A program made the position numbers and the translations under genes. The notes under the pieces were generated by a model. It was given only the letters and a program-made list of their open reading frames with translations, was not told the DNA's origin and did not search any database. Below, piece after piece: positions 32,354-45,343 of a stretch of DNA of 64,000 nucleotides (the first letter of the stretch is position 1; each line of letters starts with the position of its first letter). Source of the DNA: Triticum aestivum (lineage: Eukaryota > Streptophyta > Magnoliopsida > Poales > Poaceae); contig NC_057803.1 of the NCBI RefSeq assembly GCF_018294505.1, positions 687,860,678 to 687,924,677 of the forward strand, given 5' to 3'.

Positions 32354-35300
32354 TGTAACGCCCTCGATGCGGCTATATCTCCCACGTGTCGAAGCACGAC
32401 TTAGAGGCATAACCGCATTGAAAACAATGTTGCAAGTGAGGTAATCTTCACAACAACCCATGTAATGAATAAGGGAATAAGAGGTACATAGTTGGCTTAC
32501 AATCGCCACATCACACAATACATGAATACAACATTACATCATCCAGATACAATCAAGGTCTGACTACGGAACCAAAATAAAAGAAGACTACCCCAAAAGC
32601 TACACAGATCCCCGATCGTCCCAACTGGGCTCCACTACTGATCAACTGGAAACGGAAACAACAAAACAAACACGATCTTCATCAAGCTCCTCAAGCTCGG
32701 TTGCGTCACCTGCACGGTATCATCGGCACCTGCAAGCTGGTTTTGGAAGTATCTGTGAGTCATGGGGACTCAACAATCTCACACCCGCACGATCAGGACT
32801 ATTTAAGCTTATAGGAAGGGAAAAGGTATGAGGTGGAGCTGCAACAAGCGACTAGCACATAAGGTGGCTAACAAACGCAAATGAGAGCGAGAAGAGGAGG
32901 CAAAGCACGGTCGAGAAACTATGATCAAGAAGTGATCCTAGAACAACCTACGTCAAGCATAACTCCAACACCGTGTTCACTTCCCGGACTCCTCTGAGAA
33001 GAGACCATCACGGTTACACACGCGGTTGGTGCATTTTAGTTAAGTTCAGCTTCAGGTTCTCTACAACCGGACATTAACAAATTCCCATCTGCCCATAACC
33101 GCGGGCACGGCTTTCGAAAGTTCAATCCCTGCAGGGGTGTCCCAACTTAGCCCATCACAAGCTCTCACGGTCAACGAAGGATATTCCTTCTCCCAAGACA
33201 ATCCAATCAGACTCGGCATCCCGGTTACAAGACATCCTCGACAATGGTAAAACAAGTCCAGCAACACCGCCCGAATGTGCCGACAAATTCCGATAGGAGC
33301 TGCACATATCTCATTCTCAGGGCACACTCAGATGAGCGCTCCATACAACTAAAACCAAACCCCGAGTTTCCTCGAGGGGGCGCTGCACACGACTCTAATT
33401 TGGACCAACACTCAGAGGAGCTCTGGCCGGGGGGGGGGGGGGGGTTTAAATAAAGATGACCCTTGAGTCTGCAGAACCCAAGGGAAAGAAAAGGCTAGGT
33501 GGCAGATGGTAAAACCAAGGTTGGGCATTGCTGGAGGAGTTTTATTCAAGGCGAACTGTCAAGGGGTTCCCATTATAACCCAACCATGTAAGGAACGCAA
33601 AATCCAGGAACATAACACCAATATGACGGAAACTAGGGCAGCAAGAGTGGAACAAAACACCAGGCATAAGGCCGAGCCTTCCACCCTTTACCAAGTATAT
33701 AGATGCATTAATATAAATAAGAGATATTGTGATATCCCAAAAAAATATCCATGTTCCAACAAGGAACAAACTCCAATCTTCACATGCAACTAACAACGCT
33801 ATAAGAGGGGCTGAGCAAAGCGGTAACATAGCCAAACAATGGTTTGCTAGCACAAGGTGGGTTAGAGGCTTGTCTTAACAATATGGGAGGCATGATAAGC
33901 AAGTGGTAGGTATCGCAGCATAGGCATAGCAAAAGAGCGAACATCTAGCAAGCAAAGATAGAAGTGATTTCGAGGGTATGGTCATCTTACCTGAGATCCC
34001 GCAAGGAAGAAGGACAGGTCCATGAAGAAGACAAACGAACGTAGTCGAACGAATCCTCACAACGTGACGTTATCGGAACTAACCCGAAGAAGCAACACCG
34101 GAAAGAAGCAAACAACATAGTAAACAATCATCACATAACATGGCATGACGCACAATCAAGTATGATGCATGTCCGGTTTAAATATGCATGGCATGGCAAA
34201 GGGCACAAATAAAACTACAAGTTAAGTGGAGCTCAATATGCAACGAGTTGCATATTGACACAACACCACATCAATTATTTAGTTCTCTCTCATTTAGGTA
34301 CCCAACAATATTAAATGTTGTTAAACATGGCAAGAGGCGAGGCATAACAAAACTATACCATCTAAACAATTTAAATGGGACCGGATATAACAAACAACAA
34401 ACCCGGTAAAACCCCATATGCATTAGTAATTTAAAGCAAACAACAATTTTAAATATTTAAATGTTATTATCATGATGCGAATGACATGTGCAAATTTTAT
34501 GCAATATTTATGGAAACGTTGATAAGAGCATATTAAGAAGCATTTGTCATCGTGGCGGAAATGAAAAGGAGTGCCACGGCAACGATAACAAAACGGTGCC
34601 ACGGCAACGTCCCGGTTTCCGGTAACTCGATTGAGATACCGATGCAAAGGAGAAGTGTGCGGATGCGTGCAAAAGACGGTGGGGCGCTCCCGGATTCCAG
34701 GTGTCCCACGAGACGACGGTAACAAGGCAAAAGAGGGGCAACGTGCATCGACAATTTGAGCACGGAGCAAGCACGAGCATCTCATACATCACACATGCAT
34801 TAGTTCACGGGCGGTCGTCTCGGCGGTTATACCTTTGAAGCGTGCATTATCGGAGCGGTTTGAGTCGGTGTAGAGGAAGTAGTGGAAGTAGACGTTCTCG
34901 GACGTCGAGGGAAGTAGTGGTTCACGCGACGGTAGTCGAAGTAGTCGTCCTATCGTTCATCGGCTATGGTAGTGGTTCACGACGATGGTAGTCGTTCACG
35001 TTCTTAGTCGCACAATTTTTCGTAGATGTTCGGGGTCACGGCGAGGAACTTGACGTCCACGGAGGCTTCGAGGGTCGACGGTAGTGGTACTCATGACGGT
35101 AGTGGAACTTGACGTGGTATGGTCCACCGGTCTTCGTGACGGTAGACGTACATGCTCCGATGGTCGGGGTTGGTAGAGGTACTCACGATGATAGGGGAAG
35201 TAGTGGTACACATCTCGCGTTTGTGCTACATGGATCATCGGCGACGGTAGATGTACACGGCAAAATTAGTGGTACTATGCGTCAAATGTCGTGGTTCTTG

Positions 35301-35553
35301 GGGTCTTCGGACTTGCCGGTCTCGGTTCTTGCGACGGTAGTGATTCCCGTATCAACGTAGAGTAGTTGTACTTGACGGTTCCACATCGGTCGTAGAGGTC
35401 CACGTATCGTAGACGTCCGGGGTCAACATTAGTGGAACTTGGCGCACCCTAGTGCCATCGGCTTCTTGGCGTTCCGAAACGAAGACTGCAAGGGGCCTCG
35501 AGGTGGTGGTGGTGCAACTCCACACCACATAGGATGAAGATCTTGGGCATGAG
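32354..35553. mobile_element. LTR-retrotransposon terminal segment (Gypsy-like), interrupted by Angela
   Basis: Begins TGTAACGCCCTCGATGCGGC, an LTR-like TG start in familiar Triticeae repeat text. It includes a G16 run (33429-33444) and, from 34860 to 35480, degenerate GACGGTAGTGG words. No gag or pol domain is visible. The other end was not found; the sequence is cut at 35554 by the Angela LTR and should continue beyond that element. Confidence 0.5.
34860..35480. repeat. degenerate GGTAGTGGTTCAC / GACGGTAGTGG repeats
   Basis: At least ten GTAGTGG or GTAGTCG words, often preceded by GACG and followed by TTCACG or TACTC, at irregular spacing. Confidence 0.6.
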
Positions 35554-35948
35554 TGTTGGGGAACATAGCAGAATTTTAAAATTTTCTACCCATCACCAAG
35601 ATCAATCTATGGAGTCATCTAGCAACGAGGGAGAAGGGAGTGCATCTACATACCCTTGTAGATCGCGAGCGGAAGCGTTCAAGAGAACGGGGTTGATGGA
35701 GTCGTACTCGTCGTGATCCAAATCACCGATGACCTAGCGCCGAACAGACGGCACCTCCGCGTTCAACACACATACGGTTGGGAAGACGTCTCCTCCAACT
35801 TGATCCAGCAAGGGGGAAGGAGAGGTTGATGGAGATCCAGCAGCACGACGGCGTGGTGGTGGAAGCAACAATGATCTCGGTAGGGCTTTGCCAAGCTCAG
35901 GGAGAGGGAGAAGTGTCACGGGAGGGAGAGGGAGGCGCCAGGGGCTAG

Positions 35949-36456
35949 TGTCGTGGTTTTGTCACGGCAGATGTCCTAGAGAAAGGACTTAGTCGTGGAG
36001 CCATCGCGACGGGTTAGCTTGAAGGGGTTAAAGCGGACACAGGGATGCAAGAGAGTTTATACTAGTTCGGCCCCTTCGAGGAAGGTAAAAGCCTACGTCT
36101 AGTTGTGATGGGATTGATGGGGTTTCGATGACTAGGGAGCAAACAATCTTCGCCTATCTCTCGAGTTGTTGTCTGTTGTCTGAACCGCCGCCGGGTCGTC
36201 CCTTTATATACATGGGTGACGCCCGTCGGTTCACAGATTCCCAATATCGGCTCATAGATGTGTCCGGTTTGGTCTCTACTTATTCCTAACTTACAATACA
36301 AGTTACATACCAACGCTGGTTTACAGCTACAGGCCTTGAACCGACTATGGGCCTTGAGCCCTCATCTGCCTTCTTGGGTTTCAACATAGTTAACTACTGA
36401 AGAAGTTAACCTGGCCCAGATAGGCCGGTTTACGCCCAGTAGTGATATCCTCAACA
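35949..36456 (-). repeat. Tat Gypsy 3' LTR
   Basis: 508 bp; differs from the 5' copy by about 17 transitions and 4 transversions, with no indels. The purine tract (AATCTGGGGCCTAA on the minus strand) lies at 36457-36470. Confidence 0.93.
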
Positions 36457-36713
36457 TTAGGCCCCAGATTGATTTGAACAGGTTCATGTCAATCCTTAGC
36501 AAAAATCTTCATCTTCAACACCTTCTTGTAGTTTGTTGAATCACCGTGATGTCATCTTCTCTGGTCGTTGTAAACCGGCGTGACGTCACCTGTTATAAAG
36601 AAACTTATCCATGATACCTTTTTTGTTTAATAGGTCTGCGACAATCGAGGCGACAACTCCGTTTCCAGACCCACGGTTCCTTGATTTTCGCGCCTGACAC
36701 ATGCCCCTTGCCT

Positions 36714-36721
36714 TATAAATA
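36714..36721 (+). promoter_or_regulatory. TATA box of the antisense gene
   Basis: TATAAATA on the plus strand, 258 bp inside the 3' LTR boundary, followed by a C/T-rich leader. A leader intron from GTGAGT (36895) to TTGTAG (37414) ends nine bases before the ATG at 37423. Confidence 0.6.
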
Positions 36722-36744
36722 AGACCAAAGGGTCATTTCTTTTT

Positions 36745-39700
36745 TCCCCTTCGTGCCCTTCTGCTTCGTCTTCCCCGCGTCGTCCAGCTTCGGAGCTCCA
36801 CCGCCGTTGATGACTTCTGCTCCAACCTTGGCCGCTGCATCACCCTGATTGTACCAGAGCATCACGGCGACCTTCTGTTTCTTCCTCGGCTCCGGTGAGT
36901 TCTTCACCTTTTCCTCCGTAGATCCGTTCTAGGGTTTCCAAGTTCTTTAGTGTTCATCGTCTGCTTCGTACTCATATGATAGATCCTAGATGAACCTGTG
37001 AACCTTTGCTCTGTGTAGCAGTAGTTCTTAGCATCCGCCTTTACTTATATGCCTCAAGACCATAGATCTACATGTATCTCTGCCCATTGATTCGGTACTG
37101 TTCTTTTTTGAACCTTGAATATTTTCCTTCTTTTCTGAACTTGCTTCAGATCCGTCGTTGTAGAGAAATCTTGTGAAATCTGTTTCTGTACACTTATCTA
37201 TCCGCAATCTCAACTGTTTCAATGCTTAGATCCGGCGGTTTAACTTTCTAGAAAAATTGCCAAACCGGCATATACCATTAGTCCCCTTGTTGAACCGCCA
37301 GATGCTGTTGCTTCATAAAACTCCGGTTTAGATAGAGCTGTCTCCGGTTTAACATTGTACATACCAGTGCACTTTAATAAATGCATTCTTGAACCGGAAT
37401 TACCTATCTTGTAGATTTCATCATGGCTAAGCAAGTATATGAGTGCAACTGGGTTCCTTCTCGTGTCACAGAGACTCAACTGAATAATTTAGTCCTGATC
37501 GGCGTTTTCGGCAGCAAAAACACCATCCATTGGAGAGCTCCTGGCAAAGAATGCCCTCCCACACCTCAAGAAGGAGAGGTCATCGTTTTCGTAGATCACT
37601 TAGCCCGGGGCTTTAAGCCGCCCGGTTCTAAATTTTACCGGGACGTTTTAGCCGATTTTCAACTCCACCCACAAGACACTGGTCCCAACTCTGTTACAAA
37701 CATGTGTCACTTCCAAGTGCTCTGTGAGGTGTTTTTTCAAGAGGAGCCCACAGTGGAGTTGTTCAGAGACTGTTTCCATCTAAGCCGCCGTACTGAGTTT
37801 TCTGACGGTTCCAATACGGAATTGGGCGGTGTGGCGATTCAGAAAAGGAAAGAGGTCACATACCCTCACGCCAAGCTGCACAGCGACCCCAAAGAGTGGA
37901 ATCAAACATGGTTCTATTGCAGAGACACCTCCCCTGCTGGTGAAAATCCTTTGCCTGGCTTTCGTCCGGAGCGGCTTAGCAATACACACCCCTTTCCGCA
38001 AAGGTTGACTGCCAAGGAGAGAAGCAAATACGCTCCTCAACTGTCCAAGCTCAGAGCCTTCATGGCCAATGGTTTAACAGGAGTTGATCCCGCTCGCTGC
38101 TGGATATCGTGGAGCATACTGCCCCTTAGTCAGCACTCCGGTTTGATGTGCGAGTATACTGGCAGTGTTGATGACCCATTGCGACATGCTAACATCCAGC
38201 TTACCGACGAAGAAATCACAGAGGCTGTGAATAAAATGCTGAATGAACCGGAACACGTCTGTGCTCGAACCGGCCTGCTTCCCTTCTGTGCCACCAACAA
38301 ACCGCCAGCTGTAAGAGTTTGATTGTTCTTTTTTTCTGAACCTGTTATTGATATATCTGGTCATTGTTTAATATCAATGCCTGTTTAAACTGGGCAATGA
38401 TCCGTTTTGGAGCAAGAAACTGCCGCAGGAGAAACCAGAGAAACCAGACAAACCGGAAAGACCAATCCGGCAAAAGACTAAAGCTGTGAAGAAGACTACC
38501 CACAGGAAAAGAACCATTGCATCCTCTGATCCGGCCGCTGATGACGATGTGGGTAACCCGGACCTTGAGGTAGAACTTGATTCACTTGGCTTATTTTTCA
38601 CGCGCCTTATTGATGATGATATTTGTCAGGATGATGCCGAAGCCAGTCATGCTGATGTTGCAGAGGTAATTATTCTTTCCTCCGATTCAGATCCTTTGCC
38701 TTCACTAAAAATCCGTCAGGCAAACTGGAAGGTTAAATTTTCTCATCCTCTTGCTTACTTGGATCCCAAATTTCTTATGAAGACCCAACAACACGAAGCT
38801 CGCCGCACGACTCAGCATAGTGGCCAGGTAGTTACCTCCACCGGTTTACCGAAGTCCGGTTCGGAAATGCCATTCAGAGGTCCCTAATTTGCCTGTTAGT
38901 GCTTGTCCTAAAATGGGCTGTTTTCGTCAACCTCTTAATCCGCCTGACTCCGATTATCAGGTCAATTCCCATTCATCATCTGGCGAGTCATCAGCTACCC
39001 AGCTGCCGCCGCTCAAAACGGTGCTTGGGTAAGCCATACTTATCATAATGCTTCTAGTGTATTACTTTGTAGCATATACTGTACTGACCTTTGTTACTCC
39101 TTTCAGGGCCAAGCCTAAGCCAAGCAAGAAGGCTCGCCTAGATAAAGCGGCTGAAGAAGATGCTATTCCTGAACCGGACAGAGTACTCAACCCTGAAGCG
39201 GCCATCCGTGAGGATGTGCCAAACGACCCACCACCACAAGATGATGATTTTATTACTGAAGAGAGACATGTTGATACCTCCGGTCCTGTTGACCAGCCCA
39301 GAAGCCCCATCTGGATTGAGAAATCCACCAGTCCATCCAAGTCTACTGATAAACTAATGGCCCCAATGCAAACCGGCGATGCCAAGGATGATGAAGTTGT
39401 TATTACTGGCATTGGCCATACAGAGCCAAGCAATCCTGTCGCTTTGTCTAAACATACTGCCAAGGAAGAATTTGCTGCCTTTGGAAAGGGCAAGTGGAAT
39501 GTTGATCTGGCGACTTACGCTGCTCTGAACGCCCAAGACATCCATTCCGGCTATCTGAACCGGCTGTATACCAGTCGTGACTATGAAGCCGGTCTGGTTA
39601 ACATGATGAAAGATAAATATGAGGTAACTTCCATATGCTCTTTCCTGCTTGTATGCTTCAATTCTTGCTGACTCTCCTAGCCCCCAAGGACCGGTTTGTA

Positions 39701-41028
39701 ATCTTCTTTCAAACCGGGACTTACTAATGTAAATCTTAATGCCTCGAAATTCGCTGATGTAGCCCCCAAGGGCCGGTTCAACTTAGTGTAGTTAAACCGG
39801 GACTTCAGTAATTAATATCGCCGCATCAGAACTTATTTGAACAAATAGCCATTAGCCCCCAAGTGCCAAGTTGAATACTTGTATTGAGCTTGGGACTTTA
39901 TAATCAAGTGAAATATGAAGATCAAATAGGCATTAGCCCCCAAGCGCCAAGTGCATAACTTGTTATGTGGTTGGTGCTTCAATTCTTGCACTGCTTGCTG
40001 AATCATATAACTGTCTGTATGCAGGCTGAGCTGAAGACAAAAGAGACCCAAATCGCCGATCTCCAAGAAAATCTGAAGTCCCAACAGACTGAAACCTCAA
40101 AAGCAAAAGAGGAGTTGACCAGCGCCTTAAGCGTCATGGAACAGCTTAAGAAGGATTTCAAGAAGGAGCGGGCGGATTGGGCTACTGAAAAATCCGCTTT
40201 AACCAAACGAGCAGAAGACGCCGAGGCTGCACTAAAACCGGTGGTGGATGAACTGACCAGCATAAAGCGGCACGTGCATGCCATGACCGCTGCTATCTTT
40301 GGTAAGCCGGTTTGATTTCTGAATTGATTCTGCCGTCTTACAGAGCTGCCGGTTTGTTAACCCTTTGTGATATTTCAGGGACACGCATTGGTCATTTGGG
40401 GTCAGATGTGCGGAAGAAATTGAAAGCCGCCTATACGTTGATCGAACAACTGTACACTGGTGCACAGCGGATCATCTGTACTGCATCCCACAACAAGCCG
40501 GCGCCCACTTTGATTCAGGACACTCTGCAGAAACTGTCGGTGCTTCCTGCCCGGGTTGAAGAGCTGAAGAAATCTGCTGCTCGAACCGGTGCGATCAATG
40601 CCTTAATCCGGGCAAAAGCTTGGGTGCCGGATTTTGATCCTATTGAAGCGGCTCAGGGCTATCCCAGCTTGAAGGAAGACGGGTCAGAGTTTAGTGAAGC
40701 GGATCTGCGAGCAATAAACCGGGAGGTGCGTCCGCTAGCTTGTCAATTGGCTGAAGAAGCAGACTTGTCTCATTATCAAGCCCAATATGACAATCAAAAC
40801 AAGCGAGTAGCTGCACCAATTCATGAAGCGGAAAATCTTATCCCTCCAATCCGTAAGCATACTTACGCTCCCGATATTGAACCGTCGTTGCTGATCCATG
40901 ATGAAGCTGTCTTTCGAGCATTAATGGGAATCGACTGGACAACTGTTGATTTCCAGCCGCTGGGTAGAGAAACTGAAGTTGAAGCGGCGCGGGATGACCC
41001 ACAACCATCAGGCCAGGCTGGGGACTAA
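36745..41028 (+). pseudogene. spliced antisense extra gene of the Tat element (Transposase_28-like)
   Basis: Runs opposite to gag-pol. Exons: leader to 36894; 37423-38310; about 38390-39028; 39107-39623; 40025-40301; 40379-41028 (TAA). Donors are GTAAGA, GTAAGC, GTAACT, GTAAGC; acceptors TTTCAG, ATGCAG, TTTCAG. Phases at the last three junctions agree exactly. Exon 1 (IVFVDHLARGFKPPGS, HFQVLCEVFFQEEPTV, GGVAIQKRKEVTYP) matches the 'putative gypsy type transposon' (Transposase_28) domain as I remember it. Exon 2 is Lys/Pro-rich then acidic. Exon 4 is a coiled coil (ELKTKETQIADLQENLK). Defects: no AG acceptor for exon 2 and a one-base frame change near 38855-38890. The function of such proteins is unknown. 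Confidence 0.78.
39690..39960 (+). repeat. TAGCCCCCAAG-type repeats inside the antisense gene intron
   Basis: TAGCCCCCAAGG(A/G)CCGGTT occurs twice and TTAGCCCCCAAG(T/C)GCCAAGT twice, each followed about 25-35 bp later by (AAACC)GGGACTT or TGGGACTT. Four degenerate units lie within one intron. Confidence 0.7.
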
Positions 41029-41689
41029 GCTTGAACCGGAAGCCGGTTTAAACTGCTTCTCCTTTGAAAAAAACAATGATCTTGTTTTGGGCACCGTGTT
41101 GCCTTGTAATAGGCTAGCCGATACTCTTGATTTTGATATGCCTTCGTGCATAATTACTGCAACTTGTTCTTCCTTTGGGTGATGAACTTTCCAAAGTATT
41201 TTCTGCAATATAAAAATCTTAAAGTGCCACCGCGGTTGTACCGTCAGGCGGAGTATGATGTCTGCATATGTGAAATGAAAATATCTGAAATGTAAGCATA
41301 TGATCAAATCTTTGAGATACATGATACCTGCCATCGTTGGGCATGAAGTTGGCCTAGCCAATCTTGAAACGGAGGTTTCATAAACCCACACTGTTGGAGG
41401 AGATAGCAGCTCCTGTATATATATAATGCCAGTTTACCATGTAAACCGTGCCGGGTTATAATAAAGCACCGTGTTACTCCGTAATAGGATGTTAACAAAA
41501 AATCAAACCGGGCAAATAGTCTCCGGATTAAAAATAAACCGTGTTCTGTCAATTGACAGTGTGAACCGGTTTTAAAATTTTGTCGGTTTAAAAAACGCAA
41601 CAAAAAGAAAGAAATATCTATCAAAGAAAATTGTGAAGCAAAGGCAATTATAAAACCATTTGCAAAAAGAGGCTTATTTGAGCCGATCA
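41029..41689. other. Tat element non-coding spacer
   Basis: Contains CCGGTTTAAA and AACCGG words but no supported coding frame on either strand. Confidence 0.5.
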
Positions 41690-41965
41690 GATGGCGTTAC
41701 CATGGTCGGACATGACCAAGCTCCCGATAGGTGTAGCTATGGTTCATGTCAGCCAGGTCCCCAAATGAAACCGTGGCATTTATGCTGATCAAGAGGCGTG
41801 GCAATGGTTCGGGTTCGACCAAGCCCCCAAGTGATTCTGTGGCCTTAGGCCGATCAAGAGGCGTGACTGGTTCAGACGTGACCAAGTCCCCAAGTGATCT
41901 GGTGGCTCTCGCCTATCAAGAGGTGTTGCATTGGTTCGGACACGACCAAGCCCCCAAGTGATATA
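41690..41965 (+). repeat. 64-bp tandem repeat between antisense gene and integrase
   Basis: Four units with GACCAAGCCCCCAAGTGAT and GATCAAGAGGCGTG. Anchors at 41751, 41817, 41880 and 41944 are 63-66 bp apart. The CCCCCAAGTG word is shared with the intron repeats at 39.7-39.9 kb. Confidence 0.8.
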
Positions 41966-42143
41966 ACATGATGCTTTTGAAAAGCTAACTCAAGGGGTAA
42001 ACCGGAGGCCGCTTTAGAACAACTCCGTGTAACCACACATGATGTAAAAGGATAGATACCCCACTTTAGCTGAGGTTCCGGTTTATTATATTTAATCATA
42101 ATATATACATCATCGTAATATGTACATAAGTAGAGCCAATGGC

Positions 42144-45100
42144 TCAGGTATAGTAAGGCCGAAGATGAGCTATGTTCCACGGCCTATTGGTCTCTTCCTC
42201 TGATGTACGTGAATCTTTATGCTCTCGAATATCGATCAGATAGTATGACCCGTTGTGCAGATTCTTGCTGACCACGAAAGGTCCCTCCCAAGGTGGGGAT
42301 AGCTTATGCATATCAGTCTGGTCTTGAATGAGCCAAAGCACCAAATCTCCTTCCTGAAAGGCTGTGGTTCTGACTCGGTGACTGTGATAACTATGAAGAT
42401 CTTGTTGGTAAATCACCGAGCGGGCGGCTGCTATGTCACGTTCTTCATCCAACAGGTCCAAAGCGTCTTTCCGTGCTGTCTCGTTGTCCGCTTCAACATA
42501 AGCCGCCACACGAGGTGAGTCATGACGGATATCACTCGGGAGAACCGCCTCCACTTCGTAGACCATGAAGAACGGCATGTATCCTGTTGATCTGTTGGGT
42601 GTAGTATTGATGCTCCATAACACAGATGGTAACTCTTCTACCCAACAACCCGGCGTTCTCTGCAAAGGAACCATAAGCCGGGGCTTGATGCCTCTCAAGA
42701 TCTCTTGATTAGCCCTTTCTGCTTGACCATTGGACTGTGGGTGTGCCACTGATGAAACGTCAAGCCGGATGTGCTCCCGTTCGCAGAACTCCTTCATGGC
42801 ACCCTTGGACAAATTGGTACCATTATCCGTGATGATACTGTGTGGAAAGCCAAACCGGAAAATCACTTTTTGATGAACTAAACCGCCGTGGCCGCATCAC
42901 ACTTGCTAACAGGTTCTGCCTCCACCCATTTTGTAAACTTGTCAACCGCCACCAGGAGGTGGGTCTTCTTATCTTTGGACCTTTTGAAAGGCCCAACCAT
43001 ATCCAGCCCCCAAGTCGCAAACGGCCAAGTAATTGGAATCATTCTAAATTCTTGAGCCGGCACATGAGCACGTCTTCAAAACTTTTGGCAACCGTCACAT
43101 CGTCTGACCAGATCCTCTGCATCAGCATGAGCAGTTAACCAATAGAAGCCATGGCAAAACGCTTTAGCTACCAAAGATTTTGAACCGGCGTGGTGACCAC
43201 AATCTCCTTCGTGGATCTCACGCAAAATTTCACAGCCTTCTTCAGGAGACACACAGCGTTGAAACACCCCTGATACACTGCAATGATGCAACTCGCCATT
43301 GACAATAGTCATGGACTTGGACCGTCGGATTATCTGTCGGGCCAGAATCTCATCCTCTGGTAACTCGCCCCGGTTCATGTAAGCCAGGTAAGGAAGCGTC
43401 CAATCCGGAATGACATGAAGAGCTGCCACCAATTGAGCCTCCGGATCAGGAATAGCCAAATCCGCTTCACCAGGGAGCTTGACCGACGGGTTGTGTAGCA
43501 CATCCAGAAAAACATTGGGCGGGACCGGTTTGCGCTGAGAGCCCAGCCGGCTTAAAGCGTCCGCTGCTTCATTCTTCCGTCGGTCCACGTGGTCCACCTG
43601 ATAGCCTTTAAAGTGACCTGCAACAATATCCACCTCACAACGATATGCTGCCATGAGTGGGTCCTTGGAGTCCCAAGTGCCAGATACTTGTTGAGCCACG
43701 AGGTCCGAGTCACCGAAGCACTTAACTCGACTTAGGTTCATCTCCTTAGCCATCCGGAGACCATGGAGCAAGGCTTCATACTCAGCTGCATTGTTAGTAC
43801 AAGGGAACATTAAACGGAGAACGTAACAAAACTTATCACCTCGTGGGGAAGTTAATACGACTCCAGCCCCCGAGCCTTCCAATTGCCTGGATCCGTCAAA
43901 ATGGATGGTCCAATATGTGTGATCCAGCTTTTCTTCAGGTGCTTGCATTTCCATCCAATCATTGATGAAGTCAACAAGTGCTTGAGACTTAACCGCCGTC
44001 CGAGGCACATACTTCAATCCGTGCGGCCCAAGCTCTATAGCCCACTTGGCAATCCGGCCAGTTGCTTCCCAGTTCTAGATGATATCCCCCAGAGGAGCAG
44101 AACTGACCACCGTAATTGGGTGCCCTTGGAAGTATTGCTTAAGCTTCCGGCTTGCCATAAAAACTCCGTACACCAGCTTCTGCCAATGCGGATACCTTTG
44201 CTTGGACTCAATGAGTACCTCGCTGATATAATAGACCAGACGTTGAACCGGATGCTCCTTACCTGCCTCCTTCGCTCCACCACAATAGCCACGCTGACCG
44301 CATGAGCATTAGCAGCAAGATATAGCAGTAATGGCTCCTTGTCAATGGGAGCGGCGAGCACAGGTGGATTGGCCAATTGCCGCTTTAAGTCCTCAAATGC
44401 TTCATCAGCAGCGGAACTCCAGACGAACTGATCCGTCTTCTTCAACATCTGATACAAAGGGATTGCCTTCTCACCAAGGCGGCTGATAAACTGGCTTAAC
44501 GCGGCAATCCGGCCTGCCAGGCGTTGAACATCATTGATACACTTCGGTTTAGCCAGGGAGGTGATGGCTGTGATCTTCTCCGGATTAGCCTCAATTCCCC
44601 TATTGGACACCAGAAAACCCAATAACTTGCCTGCCGGTACACCAAAGACACACTTGGCCGGATTAAGCATCATCTTGTACGTCCTCAGGTTATCAAAGGT
44701 TTCCTTCAAATCTTCAACCAGAGTCTCCTTCTCCCTGGACTTAACCACGATATCATCCATGTAAGCATGTACATTACGGCCAATCTGCTTGTGAAGACTT
44801 TTGTACGCACCGTTGGTAAGTTGCCTGGGCACTCTTCAGCCCAAAGGGCATAGACACATAGCAGAAGGCTCCAAAGGGAGTTATGAATGCCGTCTTCTCC
44901 TGGTCCTTAACTGCCATTTTGATCTGATGATAGCCAGAATATGCATCCAAAAATCTTAAACGCTCACAACCCGCCGTAGCATCAATAATTTGATCAATAC
45001 GGGGGAGGGCAAAAGGATCTGCTGGACAAGCCTTATTAAGATCTGTGTAATCCACACACATGCGCCAGGTGCCGTTTTTCTTAAGGACCAGCACCGGATT

Positions 45101-45343
45101 GGCAAGCCACTCAGTGTGAAAAACTTCAACAATAAAGCCAGCTGCTAAGAGCCTGGCTACCTCTTCTCCAATTTCCTTGCGTCTTTCTTCGTTAAACCGG
45201 CGGAGGAACTATTTCACCGGTTTGTATTTAGGATCCACATTAAGGGTGTGCTCAGCGAGTTGCCTCGGTACACCTGGCATGTCAGAGGGCTTCCATGCAA
45301 AAATGTCCCGATTCTCATGGATGAACTCGATGAGCGTGCTTTC
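42144..45343 (-). pseudogene. Tat Gypsy pol: reverse transcriptase, RNase H, integrase (broken)
   Basis: Order on the minus strand: VLVLKKNGTWRMCVDYTDLN and FLDAYSGYHQI (45094-44774), AYMDDIVVKS (catalytic YMDD, 44832-44035 frame), a plant/archaeal-type RNase H (IHFDGSRQLEGSGAGVVL, CTNNAAEYEAL, NEAADALSRLGS; 43076-44017), a zinc-binding HHCC segment ending RRCDGCQKF, then the integrase core GLDMVGP, SIITDNGT, QAERANQE (42144-43063). Lesions: TAG at 45209-45211, frame changes near 44800, 44280 and 42875, a TAG near 44086 and a TGA at 43076-43078. It cannot make an intact polyprotein. Confidence 0.9.

Noticed and set aside
41690..41965. CRISPR-like array
   Set aside because: Regular 64-bp spacing suggested it, but the units are continuous tandem repeats without unique spacers, in a plant retrotransposon.
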